Assembly (NCBI GenBank): GCA_032717465.1
Contig: CM064732.1
Location: 32,587,138-32,651,137 of the forward strand
Source: Coenobita brevimanus
Taxonomy: Eukaryota > Arthropoda > Malacostraca > Decapoda > Coenobitidae
Length of the DNA: 64,000 nt
Direction: 5' to 3'
Shown: one piece after another, positions 25,869-37,539 of the stretch
How positions within the stretch are numbered: position 1 is the first letter of the stretch
Layout of the letters: every line of letters begins with the position of its first letter
Program-made: the position numbers and the translations under genes
The notes under the pieces: model-generated
Seen by the model: only the letters and a program-made list of their open reading frames with translations
What the model was told of the DNA's origin: nothing
Database searches by the model: none

Positions 25869-26070
25869 AGGAATTTTTCATGTACATGACTATGCATGCG
25901 TGGTGTGATGACATGGAAAACGGAAGGTCTTACATAATCTTATTGTGGATAAAACGAATATTGGGCTTTAGGAATTTTTCATGTACATGACTGTGCATGC
26001 ATGGTGTGATGACGTGGAAAATGGAAGGTCTTACATAATCTTATTGTGGATAAAACGAATATTGGGCTTT
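25869..26070 (+). repeat. 101-bp tandem duplication
   Basis: Two adjacent copies of a 101-bp unit beginning AGGAATTTTTCATGTACATG and ending TTGGGCTTT. They differ at only about four positions (for example CTATGCATGCG versus CTGTGCATGCA). The unit includes the palindromic pieces CATGTACATG and TGCATGC(A). A recent local duplication. Confidence 0.95.
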
Positions 26071-28103
26071 AGTTTTTATTTAAGACTAAGATTAACTTGT
26101 TAAGTTAGACCTTCCTTGTAAATTTCATCAAGTAATTCATTGTATTTAAGTAATTGTAATTAAATGATATTTGGCATCTTTGAATCCAACGAAGGAGGAG
26201 AAATGCCATTTTCAGTTCAGTCTCGTTCAAGCAAGCTGGGTGAGTGAAGCGCACTGTACATAGCCAGCACCAGGATACTTGGATTCGACCCATGCAACCC
26301 AACCAACACTGCAAGCCCGTCATTGTCTGTCATTCTGACTAATCAAGCTAAGTATCCTTTAAGATTTGGCCACATTGAGTGAGCTGGTTAGGATCAAGGA
26401 GATAATAATAGGTGAGCTAGGATGTCAGTTATACCCCACTCATTCAAAGAGGCTCCTATTACTTAATTTTAAAATTTGGTGTCTTGATAGAAGAATACCT
26501 CAGAAACGAATTTCTATCACCATTTTTATCATCATCATCATCGTCGTCGTCCCTAATGATAAATTTCTGTCCATCGTGGCATGGTCATCATTATCATTTC
26601 CATCATCTATATCATCATCATGTGTATCATCATACTCATCAACACTATTTTCCAAAGCTATTTTCTCAGCTGTCCCTATACTAGCAAAAATTTTGAGTAT
26701 TATAATCATTATCCTATCCTCAAACTGGTATTAACGACAGGATCACAGGGTGCTTAGGTGAGGGAAATCCTGGTGTCAGAATGGGTTACAGATGATAGGG
26801 GGTCAAGGGGTGCAGGGGTAGGAGAGGGTCAGACTGTGAGGGTGGGTCAATTTGTAATAGAGAGGTGTCAGGTGGATTGGTGAGAGAGTCAAGGGGTGGG
26901 AGTGGAGTGAGGTATGAATGTGGAAGGAAAGTCCAGGGGTGAAGGTAGGGGTGGGGGAAGGGTCAGTAGATGAGAGCTAGAGAGGGTGAAGAGTTGTGTG
27001 GGAGGGGTAGGGGGCTGTGATGGGGAAGTATGGGGTGTTAACTCCTAATTCATGGGTGAAAGACACTGCCATTCAAAAAACGGTGTTTAGGGTTCCTTGA
27101 GTGATGAAACATTTAATGTTTCCCACCAGCGTTTGAAGCCACTGCTAATGTCTCTGTAGCCCAGTCCGTGACGCAGGGGAGGCAGATGAGTCATATTGCC
27201 AATCTTCCTCAGGAAATGGGAGCAGTAGGAACATTTTTTTTTTTTTTTTTTGCACTGTTCGATTCACGTGCCAGTATCACCACTGTTGTGTGGGGAGACA
27301 AAACCTGAGGATGGAAACTGCCACACAGAGTGAGGTAATCCCAACCACCCTCCTGTGCTTTCTCTCCTAACCCATTACTGTTGGTTGAGATTGATCCTGA
27401 TAACTCTCCAGATCCTCAGGATTTCCCATACCCTTCTGATGCCTCGGAAGAGTCCTCTGAGGCACTGGGACTCTGAAGACAAGGGTCAGATGGCCAGAAG
27501 TCATGTGTCCCATTAACACCACATTACGGCCCCTCAGCCTTTTTCATTGTAGTTTTGTGGCTATTACGAGTTACCACAGCATCGCCACCACTCACATCAC
27601 CTCAATGTAAAACTTCATGGGTGTGTGGGGCAGTGTATATATTGTAGAATTGTACATTAAAAATTAATAATAACGGGGATAGAAAAATAAGGAAAATTTC
27701 TGTGTACTGCATAAATGTTTTTATGAAAGTATGGCTAGATATTCAAAGTGTGAAGTAAGATTCTAGGGGAAAAAAATGCAATATATGTAAGTTATAGATG
27801 ATAATGAAGACTATGGTATATAAATATAAGTGTCATTACCAAAAGTGTACAGTGGTTTTGTATTGTTTGGAATAGAATATCAGTGCTGGAGCGAAAGTGA
27901 ACGGGATCTTTTGGCACATGTATTGTACAGTGATTTTGTATCATAGTGTATAAACCTTAATGTAAAAAAGCTTTCAATGCACTGGCAAAGAAAATGTGCT
28001 AGTTGGTAAGTATATTTTGTTGCAGTGAATAATCCTCATTCTCCCTACAAACCGTAGCACAATTTCAGTCTGGTACGGCTGGAAGAATTGAGGATATAAA
28101 ATG
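26071..28103. other. Unassigned DNA with G-rich patch
   Basis: No gene recognised. 26520-26660 is rich in ATC trinucleotides. 26750-27030 is G/T-rich with repeated GGGGT and GGGTCA-like pieces. There is a T-run at about 27233-27250. The last part is AT-rich flank of LINE-B2. Confidence 0.55.
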
Positions 28104-28963
28104 CTATCTATCTATCTAATGCCAGACGCCATAATCCCGTTAGCGGTAGCCACAAACAAATCGCCTCCATGTCGTCCTGTCCCCTGTCATTTCATTGCCC
28201 TGCTCCCAGCTCACACACACCTTCTCTCATATACCTCTCCACTCCATCCCTCCATCTCATCCTTGGCCTCCTCCTCCCTCTCCCTCCCCTCCACCTCACT
28301 CAAATACACTCTCCTCGTCAGTCTCTCGCACTCCATCCTCTCTACATGGCCAAACCACCTCAGTGTATTTCTCCTAACGCATCCTATCACGCCCGCATCC
28401 ACACCACAATGTTCCTTCACTTCCTCATTTGCCAGTCTGTCTCTCCATGTGACTCCACTTACTCCTCTCAAATGACTTATTTCCACACACACTCTTGACT
28501 TCTGTCCCTCCAACTAGGTCCAAGCTTCTCTTCCATATGTAAGAGTTGGTATAACAATACTGTCAAGTAGTAGCTTTTTCACTTCCATGCTCATTTCCCC
28601 GTTTCTTATCACTGCTTTCAAGGAATTAGCAACCTTTCTTCCTTTTTGTACCCTTTCAAGCACTTCACCCTCTAAACTTCCATCCATACTCATCACACTA
28701 TCCAGGTAATTAAACGCACCCACATTTTCCATTTCCTCCTCATCCAACCTCGGTGTACATTCACAGACTTCACTTCTCTCAAAGGCCATAACTTTACTCT
28801 TCCCTACATTCACCTTTAGATACCGTTTCTCACACACACTCCCAAACTCGTTCACCAAGCCTTGCAGCTCCCCTTCTTCTTCACTTAACAACACAGTATC
28901 ATCTGCAAACAACAGTACAGTGGAGTTTCCAAACACTGCCCTCTCTCACTAGGGCTGTTCCGA
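28104..28963 (-). mobile_element. LINE-B2, 3' part (split by I-like LINE)
   Basis: C-terminal half of LINE-B2. The minus strand shows motif [19 protein letters not shown] (near 28890), KRYLKVNVGKSKVMAFE and the C-terminal DNA-binding-like block LRWFGHVERMECERLTRRVY (28211-28513). The 3' tail reads GGCGTCTGGCA followed by (TAGA)n, ending near 28104. A frameshift or stop near 28513 separates the two frames. The 5' edge at 28963 is not an original end: it is where the I-like LINE is inserted, and the sequence resumes at 35310. Confidence 0.9.
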
Positions 28964-28974
28964 CATCCACTGCC
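28964..28974. repeat. Target-site duplication of the I-like LINE (3' side)
   Basis: CATCCACTGCC, identical to 35299-35309. It flanks the poly-A end of the I-like LINE. Confidence 0.9.
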
Positions 28975-29025
28975 TTTTTTTTTTTTTTTTTTTTTTTTTT
29001 CCCGGCCTTTCAACCATTGGCCATG

Positions 29026-29067
<42 letters not shown>

Positions 29068-29138
29068 AATATATATAAATATATATATGAAAATACTTTT
29101 AAACATATACACATATATATACAAACATATATATATAT

Positions 29139-29196
<58 letters not shown>

Positions 29197-29260
29197 CAAT
29201 GCATACATACAGACACACTTTCATGCAAAGGTACATATATATATATATATATATATAATA
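28975..29260 (-). repeat. Poly-A tail plus (TA)n and (CA)n in the I-like 3' UTR
   Basis: From the element's 3' end inward there is poly-A (T-run on plus, 28975-29000), (TA)n at about 29031-29060, mixed TATA/ATAC, (CA)n at about 29149-29194 and (TA)n at about 29235-29256. Cys-Val or Tyr-Ile repeat frames here are artefacts. Confidence 0.85.
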
Positions 29261-29447
29261 ATTTTAATCTTATTTATTTTTTTTTTGTATTTTTATTTTT
29301 TAATTTTTTCTTGGTTTTATGTTTTTTATACCTTATATTATAAAGAAAAACTAATCTAAAGACCCTAAAACTAATCACCTAACAGACAAATCGCTAACTT
29401 ATACTAAATCCTACAGAGACAAATAGCTAGACCTACACTAATGGTAA

Positions 29448-29875
29448 AAATACCTCGACTAACAGAACACCATCGACTGCAGATATGTAATGCCTTTCTA
29501 CATTACATACCTGCACTCATCACCTGGTGACTGTCAGTCGAGGCACAACCTAATATAGGGGACATCAATATATGAAAGGGAACCAGACGAGTCAGGAACA
29601 TTTCCATATACGTCAGCTGTCGTCCCTAATTAGAATAACTTAAGCAAGATAATATAATGTATTTACATAATTTGTATAAAAAGTGAAGAACCTCGCCCAG
29701 CAGACCACCATCGACTGCAAGTGCCCAATACCTTCCTATATTGCACACTTGCACTCATCAGCTGGTGACTGTCAGGCGAGGAACTTTGCTTAATGTAGGG
29801 GACATCTATATTAGAAATAGATCGGTGGGAGGAGGAACTATTTAAAATATGTCACTGTCAACCCTAATTAATATT
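29448..29875 (-). repeat. Tandem duplication in the I-like 3' UTR
   Basis: Two diverged copies of a unit of roughly 190 bp, starts about 239 bp apart (29466-29636 and 29705-29875). Both begin near CCATCGACTGCA, contain TGCACTCATCA.CTGGTGACTGTCAG.CGAGG and TA.TGTAGGGGACATC.ATAT, and end near CCCTAATTA. Duplicated 3' UTR modules can be stem-loop recognition sites for the element's own reverse transcriptase, but that is inference. Confidence 0.85.
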
Positions 29876-29928
29876 ACAATATATACATATTTACTGTTCA
29901 TAAAAACCATAACCACGCAGTAAAAAAG

Positions 29929-32900
29929 TCACATCACTCTGATCAGTCCGGTCTCTCTCAAGAAAGCCATCAATTTATCAGTCATAACAATGTCCCCATC
30001 ACCCAGGATGGTGGAAAGGGTGAAGGGGACGTCTACTGCGCCGCAGTAATTTATAAGTGAAGCACGTTCACGAATAAATCGCCGACAGCGCAGGATGATA
30101 TGACTAATAGATAACACCGCATTACAGATGTCACAGTGCGGTGGGAAGCATCTTTCCATATATGGTTTTATGTGGGTTATAATGGTGGCATTAAGCCGTA
30201 ATCGTGCCAACACTTTTTCTTCTAGGCGACTGGGACGGTTGGCAGTGTCCCAGTCGCCCAGGTACGGCTTACAAGTTGGAATATTTAGTCTGGTCCACTG
30301 ACCTTGCCACAGAAGATTTATTGATTTCTTTCCGAGAGATAGACTCGACCGTAGATCACGAGGAACGTCCCAAGTCTCCTCGAGCTCTACAGCCGACTTT
30401 GCAAGTAAGTCAGCCTGCTCATTGCCGTAGATACGACAATGACCAGGCACCCAGATCAGCTGAATGACTTGTTGCATGAATGCAACTTATTAACGATGTG
30501 GCCCTGGATCTCATGAGAGTCCGTAGAGCAAGATGCAATTGCCTGAAGGGCTGATTTTGAATCTGAAAATATGACAAATGAGTCATGCCTAGAATTGAGA
30601 GCATAGTCTATGGCTTTGTCAATAGCAAAAAGTTCTGAAGTAAACACAGATGTATGAGTCGGCAACCGATACCTGAGGGCACATTCAGTCGACCACACAC
30701 TTGCACCCACACATTCACTCGACTTGGAGCCGTAGGTGTACAATTGATGGGACCCCAAGTGACGAACAATGATATTACGAAACAAGTGGTGGACCTCCGC
30801 CTCCGGCGCCTTGGCCTTTGGTGCTGGGAGCCATGTGACATTGACTGTAAAGCCGGGTGGCTCCCAAGGCGCTATATTTTTAAGCACCAACTTGTCACAG
30901 TCACTGGGGTCCACATCAAGCTCCTGTGTCAGTAAGTGGAGGCGAGCGGCAAGTGGTCGACGCACCCCCCGCAGGTGATGGTATTGACGCAGGGGGGTAC
31001 AGGCCACATTGCCGATATTACTTTTCCTTAACGTCCTTATGCCGTAGGACAAGGCCAGGTGGTCACGGCGAATACGGAGGGGAGGCACATTCGCCTCCAC
31101 TTCCATACGAGTCACACGGGTACACCGGACGGCTCCAAGACACATTCGCAAACATTTATTCTGTAACACATCCAATTCTTTGAGAGTGGCATCGGATGCC
31201 GAGCCATACACCTGTGCGCCATAGTCTAGCTTCGATCGAATAAGGGACTTATACACCATTAATAAAGATTTTCTGTCGTCACCCCAGGTAGTACCTGCTA
31301 GGTACTTGAGGACATTCAACGGTTTATCACAACGAGCAAGCAAAGTATTAACGTGAAGTTTAAAATTCATTCTACGATCAAAATGTATTCCTAAAAATTT
31401 TACAGAATTTTGAAAAGGTACCGCCTGATTATCCAAAGTTAAGCACAAATTAGGTACGTGACGATTAGTGAAAACTATAGCGGCACACTTACGGACGGAA
31501 AACTTAAATCCCCACTGCAAGGCCCATTTGTGGACGGAGTCAAGGGCTGCTTGAATCCGCCCAGCCGAAAATTGTGCATTACGGGAAGAGTGCCATATTG
31601 CTCAATCGTCAGTGTAGAGCGAGTATTTAAGATTCCTCGGGATGGGAGCTGATGACAGAATATCATTGATCATAATACTAAATAAAGTAGGACTAAGCAC
31701 ACTTCCCTGTAACACCCCGTTTTCCTGGATAAATATATCCGATGTTACGTTATGGGGCAATTTGACAGAGAAAGTTCTGTCCCTTAAGAAATTTGAAATA
31801 AAAACAGGTAAATTTCCTCTTAAACCATAAGCATAGAGCTTCATTAGTATACCGTGTTGCCAGGTCATGTCATAGGCTTTATGTATGTCCAAGAACACCC
31901 CTATCATGAATTCTTTATTGGCAAATGCCTGTGCAATACAATGCTCCAAATTCCTTAAATGATCTAGTGAACTTCTGTATTTACGGAAGCCACGTTGTTG
32001 ATCATTTAACAAATTCTTCGACTCTAAAACAAAAAGAAGCCTATTGTTAACCATACGTTCCATGACCTTACATAGACAAGAAGTCAACACAATAGGACGA
32101 AATGAAGTGGGATTCATAAGACGACCAGCCTCTTTGGGTATCGGTATGACGTGTGCAAAGTGCCATGAGTTTGGGAACGTTCGAGACGCCCAAATCTCAT
32201 TGTACAATGCTAACATCTTAATCAGGTTGTCCTGATTAAGATGCTGGATCATACCGTACGTGATGGTGTCTGGTCCAGGGCTGGTGTCTTTACAGGATTT
32301 AAGGGCAAGGAGCAGTTCATCTAGCGTAAACTCTTGGTTGTACGGGGTCTACGTCTTCTGTGGCAAAGTCTAATATCTGTAGCTCAGCCGTGCGTTTATG
32401 ATGTTGGAAACGTGGGTCATAATTGGCTGAGCTACTTACATGAGAAAAACTCCTGGCGAGGATGTTAGCAACGTCCACGGGCTCGTCATAGGTGGTGTTA
32501 TTCACCTGCAAGGTGGTGACAGGGAAGTATGGGCATTTATTATTTAATAATCTTATAGTGGACCAGACTTTATGTAATGGTGTTGTACGAGTCACCGTGG
32601 ACACAAAGGACCGCCAGGAGTCACGTTTAGCCCTTCTTATTATTCTCCTTGCCTCAGCCCATGCCTGTTTGTATGCAATAAAATTTTCCTCAGTGGGCTG
32701 TATCTCCTATTGCGTATTCTTAATGCTTGTCGGCAATCCGGCGTCCACCAATGTGCTCTACGCTTCGCATGAACTGTAGAAGTCTTGGGAATAGCAGCCT
32801 TAGCTGCGTGTAATATGGAAGTAGTTATATTTTCGACCTTAACATCTATGGTCTCCCCAGATATATCTAAATTGGCGATCCTTGAGAAGGATCCCCAATC

Positions 32901-33590
32901 TGCTTTCTTATAGTTAAATTTTGGAGGTGGAGGGTCCGAAATGATGTCGCATGTATAAGAAAGACAGATGGGTAAATGATCACTTCCCAAGGAGTCGTCG
33001 TAAGGGTCCCATGAGAGATCTTGATGTATACCAGGGGAGGCCAAAGATAAGTCAATGGCCGAAAAGTTACCAGTACGATCATCTACACGAGTCGCTCTAC
33101 CATCGTTCAGAAGACAGAGGTTGGACTGTAGTATTAGGTCGGCTACTTGCTCCCCACGACCATCAATCCTCAAGTTACCCCACTGATAGTGATGGGCGTT
33201 AAAATCGCCCAACACTAACTTATTTCCAGGCAGATGTTCAACTGGTGAATTTAAAGTATCACTATCAATGGGGCCATGTGGAGGACAGTACAGAGAGCAA
33301 ATAGACAGATACGTGTTATTAAATTTTACTCTGCACGCGACAGCTTCCAGAGTAGAATTTAGAATCACTTCCGTTTGTGGGTGTGATTTGTGTGTGTAAA
33401 TGGCAACTCCGTGACCTTCATATCTTCTATTCGAGTGGTAGTGTTTGAACTGTGGAGGATCAGGATGATCCTCCAGGCGCGTCTCCTGGAAACAAATGAC
33501 GTCTGGCCTGTGTAAAGAAAGCAAGATTGCTATATCTTGTAACTTATTCCCAATACCTCTACAATTCCACTGTAATACAGTGAAAGCGAT
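29929..33590 (-). pseudogene. I-like ORF2: endonuclease, reverse transcriptase, RNase H
   Basis: Encodes the polyprotein that nicks target DNA, reverse-transcribes the element RNA and degrades the RNA strand. Endonuclease: QWNCRGIGNK at the start, CFQETRL, VLGDFNAHHYQWG, GSDHLPI (32640-33590). Reverse transcriptase: RGFRKYRSSLDHL, motif A VFLDIHKAYD, motif B NGVLQGSVLSPTLF, motif C YTDD (31602-32252). RNase H: YTYGSK, SELFAID, FSDSKSAL, WVPGHCRIYGNEQAD, then a Cys/His block CDICN..SHIILRC near the end. Disabling changes are an in-frame TGA immediately after YTDD (31602-31604), frameshifts near 30470, 32335 and 32640, and Tyr in place of the first RNase H aspartate. The last two shifts compensate, so endonuclease and reverse transcriptase share a frame. 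The likely start is ATC at 33588-33590, perhaps a mutated ATG in an ACCATGGCT context. Confidence 0.9.
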
Positions 33591-33593
33591 GGT

Positions 33594-34999
33594 TTAAGAT
33601 TTTCGAGGGTGGCCAGCGTGCTTTGTCTTTTTTTGTTGCCCGCCGGCAGGTGAGCGACTACCGGGGGACCTATCCCCATGCTTGTTCATGGGAACCTCCA
33701 TATTATCATCAATTACGAGGTTCCCTGACCCCCCCGAGGAAGAGCTAACCTTCCTCTCCCTCGCTGGAGTGGGAACTGGAAGAACGTGAGGACGAGACTG
33801 TTTTGTGAGGGTGGTCACGTTACTTTTACTAGACTTGTCGGGTTTCGCTTTAGGCCGTACTGATGGAGAGGCAGCAGCAGCCTGAGAATAGGTTGAAACC
33901 TTAGGGATGTCAGTGAGAGAGTTGGAGCAGACAGGAGGTCGAGATGGAGATATACTGTGAGTGGCAGTAGGGAAAAGGACAGGATCAGTCTGCGTCTCTA
34001 CAGAGCACATCACAGGATGGGACATTACTGCCGAAGCATAAGACCTATTCGGCGTGGCAGTTGCATGCAACTCCTTCACCTTTTTCCTAGCTTCGTAGTA
34101 GGAAATGCCCTCCGTTGCCTCCACTGTGCAGACCTCCTTCTCCTCCTTCCACTTGGGACAATCCCTAGAGGAAGTGGAGTGAGCGCCCTTGCAGTGGAAG
34201 CAACAGACCGTCTCAGATGTGCAATGTTCTGCCTCATGACCTTGGCTTGCACACTTGCCACACACTGGCTGGGAAGCCCGACAAGTCTTGGCACCATGCC
34301 CATATAACCGGCATTTCAAACAACGGAAAGGGTTGGGAATGTATGGCCGCACATGAACAATATCGTAACCAATTTTTACATTGCTAGGAAGTGATACTTT
34401 ACCGAAAGCCAAAACAATGGTTGATGTCTTCGTCCTGACACCTTCCGAGTATCTTGTTATGAAGTGGGCATCGATTACATCTTGCTGAGCAAGTTCCTCT
34501 ATGATCTCTTCCTCACTCATCACCATGAGATCCCTGCAAGTGATGACACCCTTGCAGGAATTCATGGAAGTTGGGATCTTGGCTTCGACATCATAAATAT
34601 GAAACTTGCGCAGCTTCAGCAAGTCCTTAACCTGGGAAGAATTGCAAATCTTTACAAGGAGGTCTCCGTTCGCAAGATTTTTACTTGTTCCACCTCCCCA
34701 GCACAGCCATCAATAACCTTCTTAATCATGAAGGGATTGAGACTGCTCAAGGGAGTGGAACCTAGAGCATGAATGGTGACAAACTCCGCGTTTTTTACCT
34801 CGACGTCACGAGGCAAACGAGTCTGGGGCCGTTCTGTCTGAGGGCTGTCTGTCCGTGTAGTAGTCGGGGGTCGGTCAGGACTACCCCCCCTGAGGGGGGG
34901 GAGGCAGGAGGGGCGTCCTGCATAGTAACCACTCCCCCCTAGCGGGGGAAGTGGGAAGAAGGAGAGAAAACGATCAAGGGACAAACAACCGGGGACCAC
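33594..34999 (-). pseudogene. I-like ORF1: Gag-like zinc-knuckle protein
   Basis: Nucleic-acid-binding protein of the I-like LINE. The 342-codon frame to 34622 contains three zinc knuckles from residue 101: CLKCRLYGHGAKTC and CGKCASQGHEAEHC (both C-x2-C-x4-H-x4-C) and CFHCKGAHSTSSRDC (a C-x2-C-x3-H-x6-C variant). The preceding KIGYDIVHVRPYIPNPFRC segment is typical of insect I/Jockey Gag-like proteins. The C-terminal third is Ser/Pro/Lys-rich and probably disordered. A frameshift near 34655 joins it to an upstream frame reaching about 34999 (DVEVKNAEFVTIHALG..). The upstream frame has no good ATG, so the true N-terminus is uncertain. The TAA stop (33594-33596) is separated from ORF2 by one codon in the same frame. 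Confidence 0.85.
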
Positions 35000-35298
35000 A
35001 CACCTAAGTCTGAGGTTGCCCTCTCAAACCACTCCTGGGAGGCCCGACCATGTTTATTCACGCCCCAGAGCGATCAGTGGGGGGGACCCTCCGTGGGCGA
35101 TAAGCAAAGGCAAACTCAGTAAATAGAAACAGACACCTACTGTTCCAAACTAATAGGGAGGGGAGGAAAGTTAGAAACTAACTAGCCTAACGTCACCAGA
35201 AGGGTGAAAAAAAAAGCTAATGCCGGTGAGGCAGCCCTGGAAACTAGAGAAGAGCTTAGAAACACGTCTTCACTCTCCGCAACCATCCATCAAAGTCC

Positions 35299-35309
35299 CA
35301 TCCACTGCC
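35299..35309. repeat. Target-site duplication of the I-like LINE (5' side)
   Basis: CATCCACTGCC, identical to 28964-28974. On the minus strand GGCAGTGGATG is LINE-B sequence (compare GGTAGGGGATG in B3), so one copy belongs to the host element. Confidence 0.9.
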
Positions 35310-36750
35310 CTACCTTGTAGCTCTTTTAAACCCCATCCATATACAGAATAAAGAACCATGGAGACATGACACTTCCCTGTTTCAATCCAACATTCAGATA
35401 GAAAAATTCACTCAATTCACTATCCACACGCACTGCAGCCTTAGCCCCCTCATACATACTCTTTACAGCCTTCAACAACTTCTCATCTACTCCATATATT
35501 CTTAATACTTTTCCACAATCCTTGTCTATCCACCCTGTCGTATGCTGTCTACAAATCTATGAAGGATGCATACAACTTCTTTCCCTTCTCTTGAAACTTT
35601 TCCACTAAAGATCCAAAGAATGAAAATCTGATCTACACATCCTCTTCCCTGTTCTTCAACTAATTCCTCTGTTATTTCCCTAACTCTGTCAATAGGTATC
35701 CTGCCATATACTTCTCCTATTACACTAAGAACACAAATACCCCTATGATTACCACACACTTATCTCCCCTTTTCCTGTGTACAGGGGAATAATTATGCCT
35801 GACTTCTAATTCTCCGGGTCCCTACCTTCCTCCCAGGCCAATTTGCACATCTTCCACGTCCATTCTACTACTATCTCTCCCCCATGCTTCAGCATTTCAC
35901 CACACACCCCATCAATTCCTGGGACTTTACCGATTTTAACTTTATTCACTGCTTCCACGACTTCCATCCTATTGATATCGTCCTCTCTTCTCCTCCTTCT
36001 TCCAGCCATTCCTCAGCCACTTATATTTGTATTACTTTCATCCTTTATGTTTAACAATTCCTTAGTGTTCTCTCCATCTGCTCGTTTTTTCTCTCCTCCA
36101 CTAGTAATCTACCATTTTTATCTTTCACTCTCCAACTAACTTCTTTGGCACCTTGTCTAACTCACTTAACCTCTTTCCAGAACATTTTCTTACATTCCAT
36201 CCACTTTACACTCAAGTTCCTTCCAAATTCCTCATCCACTCTCTTCTTACTCTCTTACTAATTTTTTCACCTTTTTCTTCCTCACTACATATAACTCTCT
36301 CTTCCGTCTCTCAACTTCTTCCACACCTCAGTTTCTCATCCACTCACTATTTGCCTTCTTCTTATGTGACATTGCCTGTCTCACTTCTTCATTCCACCAT
36401 GCTGTTCCCTGCACCCCTTTTCGTCTCTCTTCATCCCACACATCACCTCACATGCTGCACAGATTTCTTCTGTGAATATCTTGCACACACCCTCCATGTC
36501 CCCCATCTGCTCCTATTCATTTTTACCCAATCGCCCCTCCACTTCCCTCTTATATTCTGCCTTCTTTCCATCCTCTTGTAACCTTTCCACCCTCATTGTA
36601 TGAACTACTTCCTCCTGTCCTTCCTTCCTTCTATTTCTCCATTTCATTTGGACTTTGATTCTCACCACTACCAAGTTGTGGTCAGAAAGTCCACTCCTCC
36701 AACCTCTAAATAAGATGCATAAGGTGTAAAAGATGTGATGATTCATTTAC
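35310..36750 (-). mobile_element. LINE-B2, 5' part (split by I-like LINE)
   Basis: N-terminal two thirds of the surviving LINE-B2 copy, continuous with 28104-28963 once the I-like LINE is removed. Recognisable pieces on the minus strand are RGWRSGLSDHNLVVVRIKVQ from the endonuclease end (36513-36746), the linker, EVVEAVNKVKIGKVPGIDGVCGEMLKHGG (35806-36009, a reverse transcriptase N-terminal motif) and MCGNHRGICVLSVIGEVYGR (35526-35759). Frames are interrupted several times. Homology fades near 36715-36800, so the copy is 5'-truncated within the endonuclease. Confidence 0.85.
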
Positions 36751-37310
36751 GCAAAAATGTCAGAGGCAGGTGAAAAGAAGGGCAAAAGTCTAGCTGGGCA
36801 AATGTAATTGAGGGCAGGGCAGTCGTACCTGACCCAGGCCACCACCTCCTGTGCAGTCAGCCGGGCTGTAGCTACCAACTCGTTCGCTCGTACGGACGCA
36901 TCTCACCTCATCGTATAAAACTACCTCTCTTCTTCACCTCCTCACTCCATAACACCTCCAGCTAGAGACCTGAGGACATTTGTAGTGGAGAGACAAAGAA
37001 TTGATGGGTATTTTGATCTTCTACTGAATATACTAAGTGTAGATACAAATATATGATGGTTTGAAAACAAGAAATTTGGGAAAAAATGCCTACATTCAAG
37101 GGGTGCAGAGTCAGACTGATGCCTGAGCTTTTGTGGGTATGGGTTAAGTGAAGGAGGGGGTGGAAAGTTAGAAAATGCTAGAAAGTGTGAGTGGATGCAA
37201 AAGGAAAAGTCGCAGGTACTAGCCATGGAGTAAAAAAGAAACAGGAAGTTAATTTCCACCTTTCAGGTTTGTTTCACATTTGCCTTAGACATTGCTTCCT
37301 TCAACCCATT
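36751..37310. other. Unassigned DNA
   Basis: No recognised repeat or gene. It separates LINE-B2 from the TTA microsatellite next to LINE-C2. Confidence 0.55.
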
Positions 37311-37382
37311 CTTAATTTCTTCTTCTTCTTCTTCGTCTTCGTCTTTTTCTTATTATTATTATTATTATTATTATTATTGTTA

Positions 37383-37419
<37 letters not shown>

Positions 37420-37440
37420 TACTATTATTATTAATATTCC
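37311..37440. repeat. (CTT)n-(TTA)n microsatellite
   Basis: A short CTT/GTC run (about 37318-37350) passes into imperfect (TTA)n to about 37432. It lies just beyond the 3' UTR of LINE-C2, which runs towards it on the minus strand. The poly-Leu frame is an artefact. Confidence 0.9.
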
Positions 37441-37539
37441 ACTTTTCTTTTTTCTTAAATTTTTTAATATTTTATCCTTGTCACAAAATGAGAGGAGGTG
37501 TTATATTTTTACTTGCGCGCGCACATGCATGCTTGTTCT

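Larger units (their letters stand above)
28975..35298 (-). mobile_element. Near full-length I-superfamily LINE
   Basis: A 6.3-kb non-LTR retrotransposon inserted in LINE-B2 and bounded by an exact 11-bp target-site duplication. Order on the minus strand: 5' UTR (35298 to about 35000), ORF1 with zinc knuckles, ORF2 with endonuclease, reverse transcriptase and RNase H, a long 3' UTR with a tandem duplication and microsatellites, and a 26-base poly-A (28975-29000). RNase H at the C-terminus together with CCHC knuckles in ORF1 is characteristic of the I superfamily (I/Nimb-like) rather than of RTE or CR1. The small number of disabling changes and the exact duplication suggest that it is younger than its host LINE-B2. 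Confidence 0.9.

Noticed and set aside
26230..26330. Possible minus-strand tRNA or SINE with a GGTCGAATCC B-box
   Set aside because: No matching A box at suitable distance and no foldable arms were found.
28104..36750. Two separate LINE-B copies at 28.1-29.0 kb and 35.3-36.7 kb
   Set aside because: Shared 11-bp duplication, orientation and complementary coverage show one copy split by the I-like LINE.
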